This document shows, one piece after another, positions 31,173-40,526 of a stretch of 64,000 bases of DNA. The stretch lies in NCBI RefSeq assembly GCF_000341225.1, contig NZ_ANAC01000003.1:1-64000 (forward strand). Reading direction: 5' to 3'. Under the pieces are notes generated by a model. That model was given only the letters and a program-made list of their open reading frames with translations. It did no database searches and was not told the DNA's origin. The stretch's first letter is position 1; each line of letters opens with the position of its first letter. Position numbers and translations under genes: made by a program. The DNA is from Nocardiopsis alba DSM 43377 (GTDB lineage: Bacteria; Actinomycetota; Actinomycetes; Streptosporangiales; Streptosporangiaceae).

Positions 31173-33809
31173 CTAGACGACGGCGCCGTCGTCGGCGTCG
31201 CGGGCGGCCTTGGCCGCCACCTTCTGCTTCGCCTTGCGCTCCTTGAGCACGTGCGGCGGCGGGGTCTTGTCCCACTTCTGTAGGAAGATGGCGATCGGCA
31301 CCGCGACGAACACGGTGGAGACCACACCGGTGGTCAGACCGACCAGCATCGCGATGGAGAAGTCCTGGAGCGAGGACCCACCGAGGAAGGTGAGGAAGCC
31401 CAGGATGATCCACGCGCCGACGGTCGTGTTCACCGTACGCGGCAGGGTGTTGATCACCGCGCGGTTGGCGATCTCGACGAACGAGGACTTCTCGTCCCTC
31501 GCCCATTCGTCTCGCACCCTGTCGAACACCACCACCGTGTCGTTGACCGTGAAGCCGATGACACTCAGGATCGCGGCGAGGAAGACCCCGTCGATGGGCT
31601 TGCCCAACCAGACGAACAGGCCGATGACGAGCACGATGTTGAACGCCAGCGACAGCATCGTGGACACACCGAAGGACCAGCGGAAACGCCAGGCCAGATA
31701 GATCATCTGGAGGGCCAGGGCCGCGCCGAGCGCGATCAACGCCCGGTTGCGCAGCTCGTCGCCCATGCTCGGGCCGATCAGCTCGTCGCTGACCAGTTCC
31801 ACACCACCGGTCGCCTCGTCCAGGGCGTCGGCGATACCCGCCGCCTCGGGGTCGGAGATGTCACCGGTACGGACCGAGATGTCGCCGTCTCCGGCCTCCT
31901 GGACCACCGCGTTGTCGGCACCGGGGAAGTCCAGCCCGGAGATGACGTCGCGGGCCTCGTCCACCGAGATGTGATCGTCACCGGTGACCTCGTACTCCAT
32001 GACACGACCACCGGTGAACTCCACGCCGAGGTTGGTGTCCCGCACCAGCGGGGCGGCGATCGCGGTGACCGTGATCAGGGCCGCGACGATCAGGCCGACG
32101 CGGCGGTAGTTCATGATCTGCGGGTTCTTCTCGACCATCCAGGAGCGGACCGCGCCGATCCGGCTGAGGCCGCTGACGGCGGGGTGCTTCTTGATGACCG
32201 CGCGACGCACGGCCCACTCCACGAACACGCGCGCGATGATCAGCGCGGAGATCATGGAGGCGATGGTGCCGATGCTCAGCGTCACACCGAAGCCCTGAAT
32301 GGTTCCGGAGGCGAAGAAGAACAGCAGACCGGCGGCCAGGAACGTGGTGACGTTGGTGTCCAGAACGGCGCTCCAGGCCTTCTGGCCACCCTGGACGAAC
32401 GCCTTCTCCAGGCTCGGCGGCACCGCGCGACGGCGACGTCGGGCCAGGGCCCCGGTCTCCTTACCCTCCTCGTCGGGGTCCTTGAGCCCGGCGGACTTGT
32501 TGGCCTCGTACGTCCGCTGTTGGCGTTGGTACTCCTCGCGCGCGCGTTCGAAGATCAGAACGTTCGCGTCGATGGCCATACCGATCGCCAACACGAAACC
32601 GGCCAGACCCGGAAGGGTCAACGTGGCCCCGATGGCGACCAGCGCTCCGTAGGCGATCAGGGTGTAGAAGGCCAGGGCGATCGAGGCCAGGAAGCCGACG
32701 AGCCGGTAGACCAGGGTGATGTACAGGGCGGTGAAGGCGATGCCCAGCACGGCCGCGATGGCGCTGGCCTGGATGGCGGCGGCGCCCAGGGTCGGGCCGA
32801 CGGTCTGGCGCTGCACCTCGGTGACCGGCAGCGGCAGCGAACCGCCCTCGATCAGCACGGCCAGCTCGTTGGCGGTCTCGCTGGTGAAGTCACCGCTGAT
32901 GGTGGTCTGGCCGCCGGCCATACCCACGTCACAGGCGGTCTCCGGGGTCACCTGGGGCGAGGAGATGATCTGGTCGTCCAGGACGATCGCCACACGCCGG
33001 CGCGGGTCGCCCTCCTGGAAACAGGCGGCCTGACCGGTGAGCTCCTGCCACTGATCGCGTCCCTCGCCGCGGAAACCGACGTTGACGACCCACTGGGCGC
33101 GGTTGACGCTGTCGAGCGCGGCGTCGGCGCTGGAGACCCGGTCGCCCTGGATGGCGGCGGCGCCCAACTGGAGCGCGGTGCCGTCCTGGTCGGGCAGGAC
33201 CATCGCGACGTCCTCGGGGTTCTCCGCGGAGGGACCCGCGGGCGCCTGGGGCATGCCCCCGCCACCGCCCAGAAGGTCCTGGAGCTCATCGGGGGACATC
33301 TCCGCGGGGTCGCCGCCCTCGGCCGGAGCCTCTTCTCCGCCGTTCTCGGAGTCGGAGGGGGCACGCGCCTCGTCGGAGGGCGGGTTGGCGAAGTCGCCGC
33401 CGCCCTGGGGCGCCTGCACGCCCTGGCCGCCGGCCTCGCCCACGCCCAGGACGGGGTGGAAGGAGAGCTGGGCGGTCTGGCCGACGATCTGCGCCGCCTC
33501 GGCCGGGTCCTGCACGCCGGGAAGCTCGACGATGATGCGGTTCTCACCCGACCGGGACATGTTCGCCTCGGCGACACCGAGACGGTCGATGCGCTGACGC
33601 AGCACCTCGACGACCTTGTCGGTGTTCGCGGAGTCGGCCTTGGTGCCGTCGGGGCCGTCCTGGGTCTCCAGGACGATCTGGGTGCCGCCGCTCAGGTCGA
33701 GACCCAGACGGGGTGGGATGAACCACGCCGCGCCGAACGCGACGAGGATGACGAGAAGGGAGATGAGCGCGCGCAGCCAGCGCGCCCCCGCTCCCGTTTG
33801 ACTGGACAA
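31173..33809 (-). CDS. secDF: Fused protein translocase subunit SecDF
   Basis: An 878-residue SecD-SecF fusion with twelve expected helices. The SecD half has LDLSGGTQIVLE (P1 entry), a long Gly/Pro/Glu-rich insertion around residues 125-200, and FVLAIGMAIDANVLIFERAREE. The SecF half begins near residue 560 with NYRRVGLIVAAL, LGVEFTGGRVMEYEV and VIGFTVNDTVVVFDRVRDEW. It uses the proton gradient to pull exported chains through SecYEG. The start is TTG at 33809 with AGAGG eight bases upstream. The usual ruvB-yajC-secD-secF neighbourhood is absent, so this is probably a second, stand-alone copy. Confidence 0.92.
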   Translation of the reverse strand: MSSQTGAGARWLRALISLLVILVAFGAAWFIPPRLGLDLSGGTQIVLETQDGPDGTKADSANTDKVVEVLRQRIDRLGVAEANMSRSGENRIIVELPGVQDPAEAAQIVGQTAQLSFHPVLGVGEAGGQGVQAPQGGGDFANPPSDEARAPSDSENGGEEAPAEGGDPAEMSPDELQDLLGGGGGMPQAPAGPSAENPEDVAMVLPDQDGTALQLGAAAIQGDRVSSADAALDSVNRAQWVVNVGFRGEGRDQWQELTGQAACFQEGDPRRRVAIVLDDQIISSPQVTPETACDVGMAGGQTTISGDFTSETANELAVLIEGGSLPLPVTEVQRQTVGPTLGAAAIQASAIAAVLGIAFTALYITLVYRLVGFLASIALAFYTLIAYGALVAIGATLTLPGLAGFVLAIGMAIDANVLIFERAREEYQRQQRTYEANKSAGLKDPDEEGKETGALARRRRRAVPPSLEKAFVQGGQKAWSAVLDTNVTTFLAAGLLFFFASGTIQGFGVTLSIGTIASMISALIIARVFVEWAVRRAVIKKHPAVSGLSRIGAVRSWMVEKNPQIMNYRRVGLIVAALITVTAIAAPLVRDTNLGVEFTGGRVMEYEVTGDDHISVDEARDVISGLDFPGADNAVVQEAGDGDISVRTGDISDPEAAGIADALDEATGGVELVSDELIGPSMGDELRNRALIALGAALALQMIYLAWRFRWSFGVSTMLSLAFNIVLVIGLFVWLGKPIDGVFLAAILSVIGFTVNDTVVVFDRVRDEWARDEKSSFVEIANRAVINTLPRTVNTTVGAWIILGFLTFLGGSSLQDFSIAMLVGLTTGVVSTVFVAVPIAIFLQKWDKTPPPHVLKERKAKQKVAAKAARDADDGAVV

Positions 33810-33879
33810 GGGGTGAACCTCTCACTGCGGATGGTGGGTACCGGTCGCGTGCCCGGCGGCGCCGGGTCCACCCGAGACG

Positions 33880-34467
33880 TTACGGGCGACCCTGGGCCGG
33901 AACGAGGACGCGAAGGTCCGACGTCGACGCGCTCGGGGCGGTCGACGGGACCGACCGGGGTGGTCGGAGGGTGGCGTGCGCGGTGAGAGGGGGCGCTCGG
34001 GTGGGCGGCAGACCCTCCGCCTCGACCTGTGGTGGTACGCGATCTTGGGAGGGAAGGGGCAACGGCCACCAGGGCTGGTCCCACACCGCCAGGCGCAGGG
34101 CGCACGGGGGGACGACATCGGGCAGGTCCCGCAGCATCGGCCGCTGGTCGCAGCCGGAGGCGACGGGGCCGAGGGCGACCGTCTGTGAGCCGAGGTAGGG
34201 CCCCACCTCCTGATCGGTGGAGGAGGAACCGGTGTCGGCGGTCTCCGCCGCGGAGTCGATCCGACCGATCTGCGGCGGAAGGCTCGCTTCGGCGCCCCCT
34301 GGCGGGTTCGAGGCCAGGGGGAGAGCCAGAACGACCAACAGCACCACGCCGGCGATCAACGAGGCGGTGCTTCGGGCAGGGCGGGGTAGGGCACGGGCAA
34401 CCGTGGTGACCACCGCCTCGGACCGGGTTGGAGGGTCGTACTGGTTCCGCCGGTACTCCGGTGGCAC
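33880..34467 (-). CDS. Hypothetical membrane-anchored exported protein
   Basis: A 195-residue frame with strong GC third positions. One hydrophobic helix (about residues 33-52: ASLIAGVVLLVVLALPLA) is followed by a Pro/Ser-rich exported region with two Cys residues around SGCDQRPMLRDLPDVVPPC, a spacing that could form a disulfide. The C-terminal third is Pro/Ala-rich. No family recognised. The GTG at 34467 has no obvious ribosome site, so the start may be internal. It lies 70 bases upstream of secDF on the same strand and may share a transcript. Confidence 0.5.
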   Translation of the reverse strand: MPPEYRRNQYDPPTRSEAVVTTVARALPRPARSTASLIAGVVLLVVLALPLASNPPGGAEASLPPQIGRIDSAAETADTGSSSTDQEVGPYLGSQTVALGPVASGCDQRPMLRDLPDVVPPCALRLAVWDQPWWPLPLPSQDRVPPQVEAEGLPPTRAPPLTAHATLRPPRSVPSTAPSASTSDLRVLVPAQGRP

Positions 34468-34610
34468 ACGGCGGCGTTGAGCAGAGCATACGGGTAGGGG
34501 ACCTCCCCGGGGAATCGCCGGTTCCGTCCCTGTGGACGAAGGCCCGTGAACACGCTGGACGAAGGGGAAACCGGTACGCGGACACCCCGCTCCGCCTTTA
34601 GTCTTGAGTC

Positions 34611-36428
34611 ATGTCGTCGAAACGCCACATCCTGACCGCGGTCGCCTGGCCCTACGCCAACGGCCCGCGCCACATCGGCCACGTCTCCGGCTTCGGGGTC
34701 CCCTCCGACGTCTTCTCGCGCTTCCAGCGAATGTCGGGTCACGACGTGCTGATGGTCAGCGGCACCGACGAGCACGGCACCCCGATCCAGGTACTGGCCG
34801 ACCAGGAGGGCGTGAGCGCCCGGGAACTGGCCGACCGCTACAACCGGATCATCGCCGAGGACCTGGTCGCCCTGGGCCTGTCCTACGACCTGTTCACCCG
34901 GACCACCACCGGCAACCACTACGCCGTCGCCCAAGAGCTGTTCACCACGCTCTACGACAACGGCTACGTCTTCACGCGCACCACCAAGGGCGCGATCTCC
35001 CCGTCCACCGGACGCACCCTGCCGGACCGCTACATCGAGGGCACCTGTCCCATCTGCGGCTACGACGGTGCCCGCGGTGACCAGTGCGACAACTGCGGCA
35101 ACCAGCTCGACCCGATCGATCTGCTCTCCCCCCGGTCCCGGATCAACGGGGAGACCCCCGAGTTCGTGGACACCGAGCACTTCATGCTCGACCTGCCGGC
35201 CTTCGCCGACGTGCTCACCGAGTGGCTCAAGGGCAAGGAGGGCGAATGGCGTCCCAACGTCCTCAAGTTCTCCCTGAACCTGCTCGACGACCTCCAGCCC
35301 AGGGCCGTCACCCGTGACCTCAACTGGGGCGTGCCGATCCCGCTGGAGGGGTGGAGCGAGAACGCGAACAAGCGTCTCTACGTCTGGTTCGACGCGGTCA
35401 TCGGCTACCTGTCCGCCTCCATCGAGTGGGCGCGTCGCGTGGGTGAGCCCGACGCCTGGAAGCGCTGGTGGCAGTCGCCGGACAGCGAGTCCTTCTACTT
35501 CATGGGCAAGGACAACATCGTCTTCCACTCGGTCATCTGGCCGTCCATCCTGCTCGGCGCGAGCGGCGGGGGCGACCGGGGCGGCGACGCCGGACCGCTG
35601 GGCGAGCTGAACGTCCCCACCGAGGTGGTCTCCAGCGAGTTCCTCACCATGGAGGGACAGAAGTTCTCCTCCTCGCGCCGCGTGGTGATCTACGTGCGCG
35701 ACTTCCTGGAGCGCTACTCCGCCGACGCGCTGCGGTACTACATCATGGCCGCGGGCCCGGAGAACCAGGACACCGACTTCACCTGGGCCGAGTTCGTGCG
35801 GCGCAACAACGACGAGCTGGTGGCGGCCTGGGGCAACCTGGTCAACCGTTCCATCTCGATGGCGGCCAAGAACCTCGGCGAGATCCCCGCGGCGGGTGAG
35901 CTCACCGACGAGGACCGCGCGGTCCTGGCCGCCTCCGAGGAGGCCTTCGCCACGGTCGGGGCCCGCCTGGAGCGCTCGCAGTTCAAGGCCGGTCTCCAGG
36001 AGGCCATGCGCACCGTCGCCGAGGCCAACAAGTACATCTCCGACCAGGCTCCGTGGGCGCTCAAGAAGACCGACCCCGAGCGGATGGCCACCGTCCTGCA
36101 CGTGGCCCTCCAGCTGGTCCAGGACGCCAACACCCTGCTCACCCCGTTCCTGCCGGCCGCGGCCAACAAGGTGTACGCGATGCTGGGCGGGACCGGCACC
36201 TGGACGGGCATGCCCCGTCTGGAGACCGGCCACGACACCATCGGCGGTTCCGAGGAGAAGGTGGACTATCCGGTGATCACCGGTGACTACGCCGACAACG
36301 TGGCGCGCTGGGGGTCGACGCCGATCGTCCCGGGCACCCCGCTGAACCGCCCCGAGCCGCTGTTCGCCAAGCTCGACCCCTCCGTGGTCGACGAGGAGCT
36401 GGCCCGCCTGGCCGGCCCCACCGAGTAG
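34611..36428 (+). CDS. metG: Methionyl-tRNA synthetase
   Basis: A 605-residue class Ia synthetase charging tRNA-Met. The HIGH motif is HIGH at residues 21-24, a zinc knuckle [18 protein letters not shown] is near residues 146-163, and the KMSKS loop is KFSSSR near residue 350, the form common in actinobacteria. The C-terminal anticodon-binding helices follow ([15 protein letters not shown]). The C-terminal tRNA-binding EMAP domain is lacking, as usual in this phylum. A strong intrinsic terminator follows the stop. Confidence 0.96.
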   Translation: MSSKRHILTAVAWPYANGPRHIGHVSGFGVPSDVFSRFQRMSGHDVLMVSGTDEHGTPIQVLADQEGVSARELADRYNRIIAEDLVALGLSYDLFTRTTTGNHYAVAQELFTTLYDNGYVFTRTTKGAISPSTGRTLPDRYIEGTCPICGYDGARGDQCDNCGNQLDPIDLLSPRSRINGETPEFVDTEHFMLDLPAFADVLTEWLKGKEGEWRPNVLKFSLNLLDDLQPRAVTRDLNWGVPIPLEGWSENANKRLYVWFDAVIGYLSASIEWARRVGEPDAWKRWWQSPDSESFYFMGKDNIVFHSVIWPSILLGASGGGDRGGDAGPLGELNVPTEVVSSEFLTMEGQKFSSSRRVVIYVRDFLERYSADALRYYIMAAGPENQDTDFTWAEFVRRNNDELVAAWGNLVNRSISMAAKNLGEIPAAGELTDEDRAVLAASEEAFATVGARLERSQFKAGLQEAMRTVAEANKYISDQAPWALKKTDPERMATVLHVALQLVQDANTLLTPFLPAAANKVYAMLGGTGTWTGMPRLETGHDTIGGSEEKVDYPVITGDYADNVARWGSTPIVPGTPLNRPEPLFAKLDPSVVDEELARLAGPTE

Positions 36429-36442
36429 GGGCCTCGACGCTC

Positions 36443-36486
36443 AGGGCCCGGCCCCCCCGGGGTTTCTCCGGGGGCCGGGCCCTTTT
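36443..36486 (+). terminator. Intrinsic terminator after metG
   Basis: A long GC stem (AGGGCCCGGCCCCC with its complement) and TTTCTC-type loop followed by TTTT at 36483-36486. The hairpin abuts the stop codon of the convergent GntR gene. Confidence 0.85.
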
Positions 36487-36899
36487 CACGCCTCCGGCCC
36501 CCGTTCCCAATTCCGACGTACGGCGTCGAGGGCCTCGTCCAGAGTGCGGCCGAGCCGGAGGGCGTGCCCGATGTACTCCCGGGCGGCGGGGTCCAGGCTC
36601 GGTGAGGCCGGGGGCAGGGCCGTCGGGGCCCTCCCGAGGAGGGCGAGCGCCCGTTCCCGGGCATCGGCGGTGACCGAGGTCCCGTGCCGTCTCCGACTGG
36701 AGAGCACCCCTACGCCCTCCAGCTCCCGATAGGCGCGCGCGGCGGTATTGGGCGCCACACCGAGGTCGCCGGCGAGTTGTCGGATGGCGGGCAGGCGGGT
36801 CCCGGGGGGCAGCTCACCGGAGGCCACCAGGGCCAGGACCTGGCGACGGATCTGTTCGTAGGGCGGGAGCGGATCCCGTGAGTCCACCTCGACGATCAT
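36486..36899 (-). CDS. GntR-family regulator, YtrA subfamily
   Basis: A 137-residue regulator. The winged helix starts at residue ~8 (DPLPPYEQIRRQVLALVASGELPPGTRLPAIRQLAGDLGVAPNTAARAYRELE), and only a short helical C-terminus (AREYIGHALRLGRTLDEALDAVRR) follows, which defines the YtrA type that dimerises without a large ligand domain. YtrA regulators usually repress adjacent membrane or ABC genes and themselves. Here the start overlaps the upstream membrane gene by four bases (ATGA), and a perfect palindrome lies at that operon's start. Confidence 0.88.
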   Translation of the reverse strand: MIVEVDSRDPLPPYEQIRRQVLALVASGELPPGTRLPAIRQLAGDLGVAPNTAARAYRELEGVGVLSSRRRHGTSVTADARERALALLGRAPTALPPASPSLDPAAREYIGHALRLGRTLDEALDAVRRNWERGPEA

Positions 36900-38071
36900 C
36901 GGGACGCCTCCGAAGACGTGATCGCCGGCGGTCGCCGGGACGAACGCAGAGGGGCGAGGGACCGACGCGCGGTCCGCAGGGTCACGGCCGCCCACACGAG
37001 GACACCGGCGACGGACAGGACGGTGCCGGCCAGGACCAGGAGCCCTCCCGGCTCGTAGGGGCCGGGAAGCCAGGCCCACGAATCGGGGCTCGTGTCCATG
37101 GGGTCGCACAGGGCCGGATCGACGGGCAGCACGGCGTGAGCGGCGCCGGGGACGAGGTCTCCGGCGAGGACGAGTTGCGCGCCGAGGACCGCGCCCACGG
37201 TGCGTCCGGCGGACAGCAGGCGCAGGGCCCGGTCCGCGTCGGGCTCCAAGGAGGCGATCGCGGGCCGTGCCGCGGCGACCAGGACTCCGATCACGCCCAC
37301 GAGGGCGATCGCCGGGGCGATGACGCCGATCATGCCCAGAGCCACGGTGTCCTCGGCCTCGGAGATCCCGAGGGTGATGGAGGGGTGGCAGTCGGCGGCC
37401 CCGCCGGCCAGGTACTCGCCGCGGGCCACGACGAACCCGCCCACGGTCACGGCGGCGGTGGCCAGGAGGACCGTGACCGCGACACCGGGGGAGAGGAGCG
37501 CGCCCGGTCCACGCGGCCGCAGTTCGGCCCGCCGGACGCGGGACCTCAGCCTGAGCAGCAGGTTCGCGGAGAGGTCGCCGATCACGATCGAGGACAGGAC
37601 GACGGCGATCAGGATGGAGGACATCGTCATGAACCCGTCGCCGCCACTGACGAGCAGGAGCGTGACCCCGGCCACCACGGTGGCCAGGAAGCCCAAGAGG
37701 GAGGCGGTGCACCAGCTTCGCGCGGTCGCCCCTTGATCGAGCGGTTTCCCGTGGGCCTCTTCAAGGAGGGAGGCCTCGCGTCGGGACCGTACGAGCAGGA
37801 CGAGGCCGATGACCAGGATCACCACCAGCAGGGTGATGGTCGCCCACCCCCGGATTCCGGTGAGGTACTCGGCCGCGAGGACCGCGACGACGGCTCCGAC
37901 CAGGAGGGGCACGGGTCCGGAACGGTTCCGGCCTTGGGGGGAACCGGCCCGGACGGTCCGTATGGGCAACGCGATGGCGAGCAGCGCGCCGACGAGGGCG
38001 ATCCAGGGCAGAGCGGATCCGAGTGACGGGGCCAGGTGGTCGACGACCAGGGCGGGGGTGGGCTCCGGCAT
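36896..38071 (-). CDS. Polytopic membrane protein co-encoded with YtrA regulator
   Basis: A 391-residue protein with about nine membrane helices, basic cytoplasmic loops (RSRREASLLEEA, RLRSRVRRAE) and a conserved-looking external segment with ADCHPSITLG and LCDPMDTSPDSW. No nucleotide-binding or enzyme motif. I do not recognise a characterised family. The ATG at 38071 has AAGGGA at a good distance; an in-frame ATG at 38107 lies inside the palindromic operator and could serve a leaderless transcript. It is probably the target of the YtrA repressor encoded behind it. Confidence 0.75.
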   Translation of the reverse strand: MPEPTPALVVDHLAPSLGSALPWIALVGALLAIALPIRTVRAGSPQGRNRSGPVPLLVGAVVAVLAAEYLTGIRGWATITLLVVILVIGLVLLVRSRREASLLEEAHGKPLDQGATARSWCTASLLGFLATVVAGVTLLLVSGGDGFMTMSSILIAVVLSSIVIGDLSANLLLRLRSRVRRAELRPRGPGALLSPGVAVTVLLATAAVTVGGFVVARGEYLAGGAADCHPSITLGISEAEDTVALGMIGVIAPAIALVGVIGVLVAAARPAIASLEPDADRALRLLSAGRTVGAVLGAQLVLAGDLVPGAAHAVLPVDPALCDPMDTSPDSWAWLPGPYEPGGLLVLAGTVLSVAGVLVWAAVTLRTARRSLAPLRSSRRPPAITSSEASR

Positions 38072-38102
38072 GGACGGGGTCCCTTCGTGGGGCGGGCCGG
38101 TG

Positions 38103-38140
38103 TTCATTGACTCAATGTATTAAATCATTGAGTCAATGAA
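38103..38140. promoter_or_regulatory. Palindromic operator of the YtrA-regulated operon
   Basis: TTCATTGACTCAATG (38103-38117) and CATTGAGTCAATGAA (38126-38140) form a perfect 15-bp inverted repeat around the AT-only spacer TATTAAAT, in striking contrast to the GC-rich flanks. Position over the start region of the membrane-YtrA operon, and upstream of the divergent TatD gene, fits an autoregulatory GntR operator that may also affect tatD. Confidence 0.8.
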
Positions 38141-38217
38141 GTGTCGATCCCCGGCGGATCCGCACCGCCGGCGCGCCTAGAATCACCACGACGACCGGCG
38201 AGAAGAAGGTGGGACAC

Positions 38218-39141
38218 GTGGGCAAGCGCAGTGGCAAGGCGGTCGAGAAGCGCAACGCGCAGACGCCGCCACCGGCGCCCGAGGCACTGCGGGTGCGGGT
38301 GGCCGACAGCCACACCCACATGGACATGCAGACCCCCGAGGTGGAGGAGATCATCGCCGCGGCCGAGGCCGTGGGGGTGACCCCGCTGATCCAGGTCGGG
38401 GTGGACCTGCCCTCCTCGCGCTGGGCGGCCGAGATCGCCGCCGTCCACCCCGGAAAGGTCTGGGCCGCGGTCGCGCTGCACCCCAACGAGGCCCCCCGCG
38501 TCGTCCACGGGGACGGCGCCGAGGGTGTGGAGGCCGACGACACCGACTGGACGGGCAAGGCCCGCCCCGCCGGAGGGATCGAGGCCCTGGAGAAGGAACT
38601 CGCCGAGATCGACGCGCTGGCGGGTCTGGACCAGGTCGTCGCGATCGGCGAGACCGGGATGGACACCTTCCGGACCGGTCCCGAGGGCGCCCGGGCCCAG
38701 GAGGACTCCTTCCGCCGCCACATCGCCATCGCCAAGAGACACGGCAAGGCGCTGATGATCCACGATCGCGAGGCGCACGAGGACGTCCTGCGGATCCTGG
38801 AGGAGGAGGGCGCCCCCGAACGGGTGGTCTTCCACTGCTTCTCCGGAGACGCCGACATGGCCCGCGTCTGCGCCGAACGGGGCTACTTCATGAGCTTCGC
38901 CGGCAACGTCACCTTCGCCAGCGCCGAATCCCTGCGCGAGGCGGCCGCGGCGGCCCCGGCCGAGCTGATCCTGGTGGAGACCGACGCGCCCTTCCTCACA
39001 CCCAAGCCCTACCGGGGACGCCCCAACGCCCCCTACCTGATCCCGATCACACTGCGCACGATCGCCGAGGTCAAGGGGATGGACGAGGACGGACTCGCGA
39101 CGATCGTCGCCGAGAACGCCCGCCGGGCCTTCGGCCTCTGA
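38218..39141 (+). CDS. TatD-family metal-dependent hydrolase
   Basis: A 307-residue TIM-barrel hydrolase. Metal ligands are visible as SHTHMD near residue 31, GETGMD (Glu) in the middle, MIHDRE (His), FHCFSGD (His), and VETDAPFLTPKPYRG (Asp) towards the end. TatD enzymes are Mg-dependent 3'-5' DNA/RNA exonucleases linked to DNA repair. The actinobacterial form has an insertion after the second strand, seen here as the ALHPNEAPRVVHGDGAEG region. The GTG at 38218 has AAGGTGG upstream; another GTG nine bases earlier is too close to it. It follows metG by nearly 2 kb, the usual partner in this phylum. Confidence 0.9.
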   Translation: MGKRSGKAVEKRNAQTPPPAPEALRVRVADSHTHMDMQTPEVEEIIAAAEAVGVTPLIQVGVDLPSSRWAAEIAAVHPGKVWAAVALHPNEAPRVVHGDGAEGVEADDTDWTGKARPAGGIEALEKELAEIDALAGLDQVVAIGETGMDTFRTGPEGARAQEDSFRRHIAIAKRHGKALMIHDREAHEDVLRILEEEGAPERVVFHCFSGDADMARVCAERGYFMSFAGNVTFASAESLREAAAAAPAELILVETDAPFLTPKPYRGRPNAPYLIPITLRTIAEVKGMDEDGLATIVAENARRAFGL

Positions 39142-39164
39142 GGCGAGGCCCGGACAGGCGCGCT

Positions 39165-40286
39165 CTACAGGCCGCCGCGCTTGTGCCGGGCGCTCTCACG
39201 GCCCTGACGGGTGAGCTTCTTCCACTCCCGCTTGCGCTCGGCGCGCAGGCGGACGTCGTTGCGGGTCCGGTTCCACTCGGCCTCGCGCCGGAGCCTGAAC
39301 CAGCGCTCCAGCCGGGACGCGTCGAGTTCTCCCTCGTCGACGGCCCTGTTCACCGCGCAGCCGGGCTCGTTCCGATGCGAACAGTCCCGGAAGCGGCACA
39401 GGTCCACCAGGGCGTTGATGTCGGAGAAGGTGCGATCCACCCCCTCCTCGCCCCCGGGCACGTCGATCCGGCGGACGCCGGGGATGTCCAGGAACAGGGA
39501 GCCGCCGGGCATCGGGACGAGCCGACGGTGGGTGGTGGTGTGCCGTCCCCGACGGTCGTGGCGGATCGCTCCGGTGTCCATCACCTCGTGACCGGCCAGG
39601 GCGTTGAGCAGGCTGGACTTCCCGGCGCCCGAGGTGCCCAACAGCACCCAGGTACGACCGGGGAGCAGCCGTTCGGCCAACTCCGCCAGCCCGTCGCCGG
39701 TGTGCGCGCTCACCGCGTACACGTCGGGTCCCATGGTGACGGCCTCGACCAGCTCGACGACCTCGGGCAGTCGTTCCCCGGCGAGTTCGGACTTGGTGAC
39801 GGCCACGACCGGGGCGGCGCCACTGGCCCAGGCGAGGCTGAGGAAGCGTTCCAGGCGGCCCACGTTGGGGCCCTGATCGGCGGCCTCGCAGATGAGGACC
39901 CCGTCGATGTTGGCGGCCAGGACCTGGTCGTGGGAGTCCTTGGCCACGCCCTGGCGGACCAGGGTTCCGGAACGTTCCAGGACGGCCTCGACCGTCCAAG
40001 AGTCGCCGGAGCGTCGAAGGGCGACCCAGTCGCCGCTGGTGGGAGAGGTGGATCGGTCGGTCTCGGCGGCCTTGCGGACCCGCGGTGACAGGTCGGCGGT
40101 GGCGGCCTCGGGCATGGCGACGCCCACCGAACCGCGTCGGGCCTCGGTGACCCGGGCCGGGCGGAGTTCGTGCGCGTCGGCCAGGGCGTCGAAGGCCTCG
40201 GCCGTTCGGGTGTTCCAGCCCAGAGGGGCCAGAGGGTGAAGGGTCCGGTTCTCGGGCAGGGTGGAACCGTATTCGTGGTGACTCAC
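39165..40286 (-). CDS. rsgA: Small ribosomal subunit biogenesis GTPase RsgA
   Basis: A 373-residue circularly permuted GTPase that checks late 30S maturation. The order is G4 (TKSE at ~164-167), G1 P-loop GTSGAGKSS (217-225), G2, and G3 DIPG (~267). A C-terminal zinc knuckle has Cys297, Cys302, His304 and Cys310. The G4 motif normally reads N/T-K-x-D; here the Asp is Glu, which might reduce guanine specificity. Start is GTG with a weak ribosome site. A 19-codon frame with a strong ribosome site lies just upstream. Confidence 0.92.
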   Translation of the reverse strand: MSHHEYGSTLPENRTLHPLAPLGWNTRTAEAFDALADAHELRPARVTEARRGSVGVAMPEAATADLSPRVRKAAETDRSTSPTSGDWVALRRSGDSWTVEAVLERSGTLVRQGVAKDSHDQVLAANIDGVLICEAADQGPNVGRLERFLSLAWASGAAPVVAVTKSELAGERLPEVVELVEAVTMGPDVYAVSAHTGDGLAELAERLLPGRTWVLLGTSGAGKSSLLNALAGHEVMDTGAIRHDRRGRHTTTHRRLVPMPGGSLFLDIPGVRRIDVPGGEEGVDRTFSDINALVDLCRFRDCSHRNEPGCAVNRAVDEGELDASRLERWFRLRREAEWNRTRNDVRLRAERKREWKKLTRQGRESARHKRGGL

Positions 40287-40350
40287 GTCGTCGCTTTTCT
40301 GTGCGTCGCGAGTCGTGGCCGCCGGATCCTCGAAGGAACGGGGCGGCGGC

Positions 40351-40410
40351 TCAGGACTCGCCGGTGGCGAAGGAAGGACTCTGGTGGGGGGTGGACACGA
40401 GAACGGGCAT
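40351..40410 (-). CDS. Short upstream frame (19 aa) before rsgA
   Basis: ATG at 40410, preceded by an excellent GGAGAGGAG site seven bases away, opens a 19-residue peptide MPVLVSTPHQSPSFATGES and stops 64 bases before rsgA. It is either a small leader peptide that couples translation to rsgA or an independent microprotein. No family recognised; the strong ribosome site is the main support. Confidence 0.35.
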   Translation of the reverse strand: MPVLVSTPHQSPSFATGES

Positions 40411-40526
40411 CGTGTGCTCCTCTCCGGTCGTTCGTTCGCCCGGCGATCCCGGGCTCGGTTCGGTCGACACTAGATGGGACGGGGCCGGGCGCGCCACCGG
40501 TTTTTCTCCGGACCCGACCCCGCCGG

